From an uncultured Rickettsiales bacterium (GTDB lineage: Bacteria > Pseudomonadota > Alphaproteobacteria > Rickettsiales > UBA1997): a stretch of DNA of 11,450 bases. Shown one piece after another: positions 7,218 to 11,450 of the stretch. Both the position numbers and the translations under genes were made by a program. Under the pieces are notes generated by a model that saw nothing but the letters and a program-made list of their open reading frames with translations, was not told the origin of the DNA and searched no databases. The first letter of the stretch is position 1. Each line of letters starts with the position of its first letter. The stretch is from assembly GCA_944390875.1 (NCBI GenBank), contig CALXRO010000078.1, positions 1 to 11,450 of the forward strand. The letters run 5' to 3'.

Positions 7218-8268
7218 AAACATTTTTATTATTTTATTGTTGTTGTTAGAAATAACTTCTTGTTCGCCAACTATAAAAGATTTTGATAAGTATAAAATAC
7301 AGCCTTTAGAAAGAGGAAAATATCTACCAAGTAAAAAAGCTTTAAAGAAAGAGAAAATCCATATAGCTATAGTTGATTTTGATACTAATAGTTCTGCAAC
7401 GGCAAGTGTTTTGAATCTTAATCGATCAATTTTATCAGAATTAGAAAATATTTTAGTTAAAAATAGAAATATACAGATAGTAGATAAAAAAGTATCAAAT
7501 AAATTAAAAGAATACATTGATAATGGAGATATTATACAAATTCCAAATAACATTTTAGGTAATATATCAATTGATTATATAATAACAGGTTCTTTTGATA
7601 AAGCTGAAGTATCAAGAAGGTATGTAAGTAAGCTAGCTGGAAATGTACTTACTGGAATTTTAATAAATACTGGCAACTGCGATAGCCCTTCATGTGAAAC
7701 TGGTAGAACAATAGGTAATGTAATGAATGTTGCAGATGCTGTTATAAATCCTGGATATTGGTTATACGATGGAGAAGTAGCTGGTAATATAAAAATATAT
7801 AATGCATCATCATTATTGCTTGTTGATTCAATAAAATTTGAAGGTAATAGTGAGATGGTTGAAGATATTGGTCTTTTGAGTAATAAAAATGGAAATGAAA
7901 ACATACCAATGGTAATAAAACAAGCGTTTGATAATTCAATTTCAAGACTTAAGAATAGATTGTATAATGCTTTTTTATATAATGGTTATATATTAGAAAA
8001 AAGAGTTTATGGTAACAAATCAATATTCAGAATAAATCTTGGCTTAAAAGAAAACTTGGCAATGGGTGATAAATTTAAAGTGTATAGCATTATAAATAAT
8101 TATAATCCAATAACTGACGAAAATACTCCTGAAGAAATAGAAATAGGAAGTGGAGTTGTTAGTAATATAATATTAAATGATAGTGCTTGGGTTATTTTAG
8201 ATGATAAAGAAACAATTGAAAAAATCAAATTGGGAGATATGGTAAGAATAAGAAAACAGGATAAATAA
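7207..8268 (+). CDS. CsgG/LpoB-like lipoprotein with FlgT-like C-terminal domain (353 aa)
   Basis: Residues 1-19 are a lipoprotein signal peptide ending in the lipobox ITSC (16-19), with Cys19 as the lipidation site; Ser at +2 is compatible with outer-membrane sorting. Residues about 51-250 resemble the CsgG/LpoB/FlgT-middle fold: IHIAIVDFDTN (51-61), SELENILVKNRNIQIVDKK (77-95), DYIITGSFDKAEV (123-135), and later DGEVAGNIKIYNASSLLLVD and AFDNSISRLKNRL. Residues about 258-350 resemble the FlgT C-terminal domain (INLGLKENLAMGDKFKVYSI, then GSGVVSNIILNDSAWVIL and IKLGDMVRI). A close cysteine pair (C158, C163) in a Gly-rich loop could form a disulfide. The start ATG 7207 has AGGA at 7196-7199. 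It overlaps the LPP20-like gene by 11 bp and is 1 nt from gltX. CsgG proteins form outer-membrane pores or activate envelope enzymes; which applies here cannot be told. The fold call is by pattern. Confidence 0.8.
   Translation: MINKNIFIILLLLLEITSCSPTIKDFDKYKIQPLERGKYLPSKKALKKEKIHIAIVDFDTNSSATASVLNLNRSILSELENILVKNRNIQIVDKKVSNKLKEYIDNGDIIQIPNNILGNISIDYIITGSFDKAEVSRRYVSKLAGNVLTGILINTGNCDSPSCETGRTIGNVMNVADAVINPGYWLYDGEVAGNIKIYNASSLLLVDSIKFEGNSEMVEDIGLLSNKNGNENIPMVIKQAFDNSISRLKNRLYNAFLYNGYILEKRVYGNKSIFRINLGLKENLAMGDKFKVYSIINNYNPITDENTPEEIEIGSGVVSNIILNDSAWVILDDKETIEKIKLGDMVRIRKQDK
8258..8261 (+). promoter_or_regulatory. Shine-Dalgarno site of gltX
   Basis: AGGA lies 8 nt before the gltX ATG at 8270, inside the last codons of the lipoprotein gene. 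It supports ATG 8270 as the start and shows gltX is translated from its own site in the operon transcript. Confidence 0.55.
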
Positions 8269-8269
8269 T

Positions 8270-9907
8270 ATGGAAGATTTGATTAAACTAATATTTGGTG
8301 AGAATTTACCATCAAGAGAAAATATATTTAATAAATACAAAACAAGAAATTTAAAAAATGGACAAAAAGTAACTAGATTTGCACCAAGTCCTACAGGATT
8401 CATACATATAGGCAATTTATACTCTGCACTTGTTAATGAAAGAGTTGCTCATATATCTGATGGGATATTTTTTCTAAGAATAGAAGATACTGATGAAAAA
8501 AGAGAAATTGAAGGAGCCGTAAATAAAATCATAAATGCTTTAGAATATTTTGATATAAAATATGATGAAGGTACAGATGGAATAAATGAAATAGGTAATT
8601 ATGCGCCTTATAAACAAAGTGATAGAAAGGAAATTTATAAAGTATTTATAAAAGATTTAATGGAAAGGGGTATGGCTTATCCATGCTTTTGTACTGAGGA
8701 AGAACTTGAAAACATTATCAAACAACAGAAAGCACAAAATTGTTCAAGACTTGGTTACTACGGTAATTGGGCAAAATATAGAAATTTACCCATTGAAGAA
8801 TCTATAAAAAAAATAAAAAATGGTGAAGAGTACGTTATTCGTTTCAGATCAAATGGTAATTTTAACAAAAATATAGTAGTTAACGATATAATTAGAGGCA
8901 ATACCGAATTTCCAGAAAATGAGCTCGACATTGTCATAATGAAAAAAAATGGTCTGCCCACATATCATTTTGCTCATGTTGTAGATGATTTTTTAATGGG
9001 AACCACTACAGTTATAAGGGGAGATGAATGGTTACCATCTCTGCCTTTGCATATACAATTATTTCAAGCCATGAAATGGAAAGCGCCAAAGTATGCACAC
9101 ATTTCCCCGTTATTAAAAATTGAAAATGGAGCAAAGAGAAAGCTTAGTAAAAGAAAAGATCCTGAAGCAAACATAGAATATTTTGATCAACTTGGTTATC
9201 CAAAAGAAAGTGTTATAGAATACTTACTTAATTTAGCAAATTCAAGTTTTGAGGGATGGAGAAAACAAAATCCAGAAAAAAGTTATTCAGAATTTCCTTT
9301 TGATATAAAAAAAATGAATGTAAGTGGCGCTTTATTTGATTTTATAAAACTTGATAGCGTTAGTAGAGAGGTTATTTCAAAAATGAATAAACAAGAAGTT
9401 TATAATAATGTTTTAAATTGGTCTAAAAAGTATGATAAGCAATTAGAGAGTATGTTGTCAAATAATAAAGAAAGATGTTTGGAAATTTTTGGAATAGAAA
9501 GAGAAAATACAAAAAAAGTAAGAAAAGATATAGCAAAATGGAGTGATACAAAGCAAGAGATATTGTATTTTTTTGAACTAGATGAAAAAGAAATTAGAAA
9601 AAAACTGGAATATATTGATTTAGAAGAAGTAAGAAAAATAAGTAGAAACTTCTCAGATATATATGATATAAAAGATGAACATGATCTATGGTTTGAAAAA
9701 TTAAAAAGAATAGCAAGAAATTTAGGTTATGCAGATAATATAAAGGATTATAAAGAAAATCCTGGACTTTATAAAGGTAATATATCTGATGTTGCTAAAG
9801 TTCTGAGAATACTAGTAACTGGAAGAGAACAGAGTCCAGATCTTTGTATTATAATGAAAATACTAGGATCCGATGAGACAAAAAGAAGACTTATTTTAAT
9901 TGCTTAA
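8270..9907 (+). CDS. gltX: Glutamyl-tRNA synthetase GltX, long clostridial-like form (545 aa)
   Basis: This class I synthetase charges tRNA-Glu (possibly also tRNA-Gln, if the cell uses the GatCAB transamidation route). The catalytic core is intact: RFAPSPTGFIHIGN (36-49, HIGH motif), FFLRIEDTD (67-75), GLPTYHFAHVVDD (228-240), RGDEWLPS (250-257) and KRKLSKRKDPE (289-299, KMSKS motif). At 545 aa it is longer than the roughly 470-aa proteobacterial enzymes, with about 35 residues before the first motif and a longer anticodon-binding part. Blocks such as YPCFCTEEEL, VIEYLLNLANSSFEGWRK, KKMNVSGALFDFIKL and KVRKDIAKWSD look like those I recall from Clostridium-type GltX, so horizontal acquisition is possible. 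The N-terminal extension also matches that form and supports ATG 8270, which has AGGA upstream. It is the last gene of the operon, and its final 17 bp overlap the convergent lptE-like gene. The function is firm; the origin is inference. Confidence 0.96.
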   Translation: MEDLIKLIFGENLPSRENIFNKYKTRNLKNGQKVTRFAPSPTGFIHIGNLYSALVNERVAHISDGIFFLRIEDTDEKREIEGAVNKIINALEYFDIKYDEGTDGINEIGNYAPYKQSDRKEIYKVFIKDLMERGMAYPCFCTEEELENIIKQQKAQNCSRLGYYGNWAKYRNLPIEESIKKIKNGEEYVIRFRSNGNFNKNIVVNDIIRGNTEFPENELDIVIMKKNGLPTYHFAHVVDDFLMGTTTVIRGDEWLPSLPLHIQLFQAMKWKAPKYAHISPLLKIENGAKRKLSKRKDPEANIEYFDQLGYPKESVIEYLLNLANSSFEGWRKQNPEKSYSEFPFDIKKMNVSGALFDFIKLDSVSREVISKMNKQEVYNNVLNWSKKYDKQLESMLSNNKERCLEIFGIERENTKKVRKDIAKWSDTKQEILYFFELDEKEIRKKLEYIDLEEVRKISRNFSDIYDIKDEHDLWFEKLKRIARNLGYADNIKDYKENPGLYKGNISDVAKVLRILVTGREQSPDLCIIMKILGSDETKRRLILIA

Positions 9908-10412
9908 TTATATCTATCAAAACTTCTTCCGACAATATTTCTAATTCATTTTGTTTATTCTTTTTTTCTTTAATGTAATTAGAATATGGATAACCTGATA
10001 TATTGTCTCCATAGAATATATCTACATAACCAGATACGGTTAATTCTGATGAACTTAGTTCATATGTTATGCTAACTTTTTTATTCTCCCTTCTAGCATC
10101 TCCTTCATTGTTAATTATTGAAAGAAAATTACTTTTTGACACATCAATTTTCATTACGCAGGTACCAAAATTATTTAAATTTTTTTTATTCTTTTTGGCA
10201 ATTAATTTTAATTTTGATAATAGTGATTTTTTTAGATTATCAAAAAATAATATATCTCCAAAGTTATTATTAGTAAATTTAATTTCAAAATCACTGCATT
10301 CTAACTTGACTCTTTCATTTTTAAGAGATACGCATGAAAAGCAAAAAAAACATAACAATAATGAGATATTTTTAAAATTATTATATAACATGATATTTAA
10401 AATGTATTTCAA
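9891..10412 (-). CDS. lptE: Probable LPS-assembly lipoprotein LptE (173 aa)
   Basis: LptE is the outer-membrane lipoprotein that plugs LptD and helps insert lipopolysaccharide. The N-terminus is a signal peptide with a cluster of Cys residues; Cys27 (FSCVSL) is the best lipidation site, although the lipobox is weak. The rest follows the alphaproteobacterial LptE plan as I recall it: DARRENKKVSITYELSSSEL, a strand with SGYVDIFYGDN, then YSNYIKEKKNKQNELEILSEEVLIDIIKQLK, the terminal helix. The start TTG at 10412 overlaps the upstream TGA as TTGA, favouring coupled translation. An internal ATG at 10391 would give a 20-residue signal peptide and is a real alternative, but it lacks a Shine-Dalgarno. 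It is the last gene of the ssb unit, and its 3' end lies inside the 3' end of gltX. An unrelated small lipoprotein remains possible. Confidence 0.65.
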   Translation of the reverse strand: MKYILNIMLYNNFKNISLLLCFFCFSCVSLKNERVKLECSDFEIKFTNNNFGDILFFDNLKKSLLSKLKLIAKKNKKNLNNFGTCVMKIDVSKSNFLSIINNEGDARRENKKVSITYELSSSELTVSGYVDIFYGDNISGYPYSNYIKEKKNKQNELEILSEEVLIDIIKQLK

Positions 10413-10792
10413 CCACCTATTAATTTTTTGATTGTAAACTGCATACCTCCTCTTATCCAGTTACCACCGTTTTTAACTACAACAATAAGAACTAACACTC
10501 CAGCTATTATAAATGGAATTGCAAATATCATATTCTTACCTCTTGCAATCATCATATTAGCTTGTGCTCCTCTATATTTAGAAGCATTATACATGGAATT
10601 CTTTTTTGCTTCGTCTAATTCCTTTTTTTTCTCTTCCTTTTCTTTATCTCTTGCTTTCTCAAGAGCATTTTTTTCTTTTGGTTTTGGTTCATTAGACTTT
10701 TTGTCATTATTTCCTTGTTCAGCAGCTTGTGTTTGCATAAAATCAGACATCAAATCTGCTCCATTATTTGTTTGAGTATCTTCTTCGCTCAT
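10409..10792 (-). CDS. Unrecognised 127-aa single-pass membrane protein with charged N-terminal region
   Basis: I do not recognise the family. Residues 1-30 are polar and Gln/Asn-rich. Residues 31-65 are very highly charged (KPKEKNALEKARDKEKEEKK and on), likely one long helix. Residues 66-88 contain SKYRGAQANMMIARGKN, and about 89-106 (MIFAIPFIIAGVLVLIVV) form a single membrane segment. A short Gly-rich tail follows (GGNWIRGGMQFTIKKLIGG). The Lys/Arg-rich N-terminal side suggests it stays in the cytosol, with the 20-residue tail outside. ATG 10792 is supported by the strong CTAGGAG Shine-Dalgarno 6 nt upstream. It lies between ssb (16-bp gap) and the LptE-like gene (4-bp TTGA overlap), so it belongs to one transcription unit. 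A membrane tether or small secretion-related protein is possible; nothing here decides it. Confidence 0.75.
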   Translation of the reverse strand: MSEEDTQTNNGADLMSDFMQTQAAEQGNNDKKSNEPKPKEKNALEKARDKEKEEKKKELDEAKKNSMYNASKYRGAQANMMIARGKNMIFAIPFIIAGVLVLIVVVKNGGNWIRGGMQFTIKKLIGG

Positions 10793-10798
10793 ATAAGG

Positions 10799-10803
10799 CT
10801 CCT
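10799..10803 (-). promoter_or_regulatory. Strong Shine-Dalgarno site of the 127-aa membrane protein
   Basis: On the minus strand this reads AGGAG with 6 nt to the ATG at 10792. It is one of the clearest ribosome binding sites in the window; most other starts have little or none. It fixes the start and suggests this small protein is translated more strongly than its neighbours. Confidence 0.6.
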
Positions 10804-10808
10804 AGTGA

Positions 10809-11297
10809 TTAAAATGGTATGTCATCATCAATTGCTTCATCTATAAAATCAGAAGAATTGGTTGATTTGTTATCCATATCAGAAATATTATCATTTAGTG
10901 AATTATAATATTCTTCATCAAAACCTGTATTACTACTCTGATTATTTGAATTTTTTGAATCTAAGATTTGCAACTCAGCAGTAAAACCTTGTAAAACTAT
11001 TTCGGTAGAATGTCTATCAACCCCTTGAGAATCGACCCATTTTCTTGTTTGTATTGAACCAGACAAATATAACTTTGATCCTTTTTTAACATAATTTTTC
11101 ACTACGCTAACAAGGCCTTGAGAATAAACAACAATTCTATGCCATTCTGTTTTGTCTTTTTTTTCTCTAGTATTTTTGTCTTTCCAATAGTCTGATGTTG
11201 CTAAACTAAATAGTGCTACTTCATTGCCATTGTTCATGGTTCTTATTTCTGGATCTTTACCTACATTTCCTATTAAAATAACCTTATTTACTGACAT
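10809..11297 (-). CDS. ssb: Single-stranded DNA-binding protein SSB
   Basis: SSB coats single-stranded DNA in replication, recombination and repair and recruits partner proteins by its C-terminal tip. The 162-aa product has the usual length and order: an OB fold (about 1-110) starting VNKVILIGNVGKDPEIRTM, with NEVALFSLATSDYWKD (25-40), KTEWHRIVVYSQG (49-61), KKGSKLYLSG (71-80) and TRKWVDSQGVDRHSTEIV (84-101). The aromatic positions Trp38, Trp52 and Trp87 correspond to the DNA-stacking tryptophans of the E. coli protein. A short Asn/Ser/Asp-rich linker (about 114-155) leads to the canonical acidic tip DDDIPF (157-162). It starts at ATG 11297 without a Shine-Dalgarno sequence. It is the first gene of a three-gene minus-strand unit and has a candidate promoter with an adjacent palindrome upstream. 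The assignment is firm. Confidence 0.98.
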   Translation of the reverse strand: MSVNKVILIGNVGKDPEIRTMNNGNEVALFSLATSDYWKDKNTREKKDKTEWHRIVVYSQGLVSVVKNYVKKGSKLYLSGSIQTRKWVDSQGVDRHSTEIVLQGFTAELQILDSKNSNNQSSNTGFDEEYYNSLNDNISDMDNKSTNSSDFIDEAIDDDIPF

Positions 11298-11312
11298 ATA
11301 TTAAAAAATGTA

Positions 11313-11326
11313 TTCATATATATGAA
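11313..11326. promoter_or_regulatory. 14-bp perfect palindrome upstream of ssb, possible operator
   Basis: TTCATATATATGAA is a perfect palindrome 16-29 bp before the ssb start. It sits just downstream of the candidate -10 box and would cover the transcription start. It does not match the alphaproteobacterial LexA box (GTTC-N7-GTTC) or the E. coli SOS box. The core is alternating A/T, so it might arise by chance. Confidence 0.35.
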
Positions 11327-11328
11327 CA

Positions 11329-11356
11329 AATATATAATATTTTATTTTAAAATCAA
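11329..11356 (-). promoter_or_regulatory. Candidate sigma-70 promoter of ssb
   Basis: On the minus strand TTGATT (11356-11351) is followed after 16 bp by TATATT (11334-11329). The -10 box matches consensus at 5 of 6 positions and the -35 at 4 of 6. Transcription would start near 11322, about 25 nt before the ssb ATG. Support is limited because the region is nearly all A and T. Confidence 0.4.
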
Positions 11357-11450
11357 ATAATTATTGATAATTTATCCAACGTTAACATATTTCTGAAATT
11401 TTCATTTATATAGAGCTATTTGCTTATATTTTTTTGTTCATTAATTACTA

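Noticed and set aside
10069..10431. 120-aa plus-strand ORF opposite the lptE-like gene
   Set aside because: The minus-strand frame has a lipoprotein signal, operon spacing and LptE-like motifs; the plus-strand frame is hydrophobic low complexity without a start signal.

Overview
The window is very A+T-rich (roughly three quarters A+T by eye; not counted) and gene-dense, with overlapping genes. Its envelope genes are Gram-negative: lgt, a probable lptE, hflK/hflC and OM-type lipoproteins. The HflK/HflC and GlmU sequences look alphaproteobacterial. I infer a reduced-genome, host-associated alphaproteobacterium of the Rickettsiales type. This rests on family recognition and composition, not on a search.

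Layout. Positions 1-399 hold the 3' end of an unrecognised gene that enters from the left edge. Positions 400-664 are non-coding and end in a long inverted repeat directly before a 91-aa gene (665-940), which I associate from memory with a small conserved Rickettsiales protein. Facing it on the minus strand is a two-gene unit, glmU then lgt (3130 down to 984), joined by a TAATG stop/start overlap. Divergent from glmU starts a six-gene plus-strand unit (about 3207-9907): an extremely acidic membrane-anchored protein, hflK, hflC, a secreted LPP20/FlgP-like protein, a CsgG/FlgT-like lipoprotein, and gltX. From hflK onward, neighbours overlap or are 1 nt apart. The last block is on the minus strand (11297 down to 9891): ssb, a 127-aa single-pass membrane protein, and a probable lptE whose 3' end overlaps the 3' end of gltX by 17 bp.

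How the genes fit together. GlmU makes UDP-GlcNAc for peptidoglycan and lipid A. Lgt lipidates prolipoproteins, which would include the CsgG/FlgT-like lipoprotein and LptE encoded nearby. HflK/HflC form the inner-membrane SPFH assembly that regulates the FtsH protease. The most interesting part is the run acidic anchor - HflK - HflC - LPP20-like - CsgG/FlgT-like lipoprotein. It reads as one operon whose products could span inner membrane, periplasm and outer membrane, and its last two members resemble the accessory flagellar proteins FlgP and FlgT although no flagellar structural gene is in view. The gltX at the end of that operon is an unusually long, clostridial-looking glutamyl-tRNA synthetase, a candidate for horizontal acquisition.

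I found no tRNA, rRNA, CRISPR array, insertion sequence or convincing intrinsic terminator.
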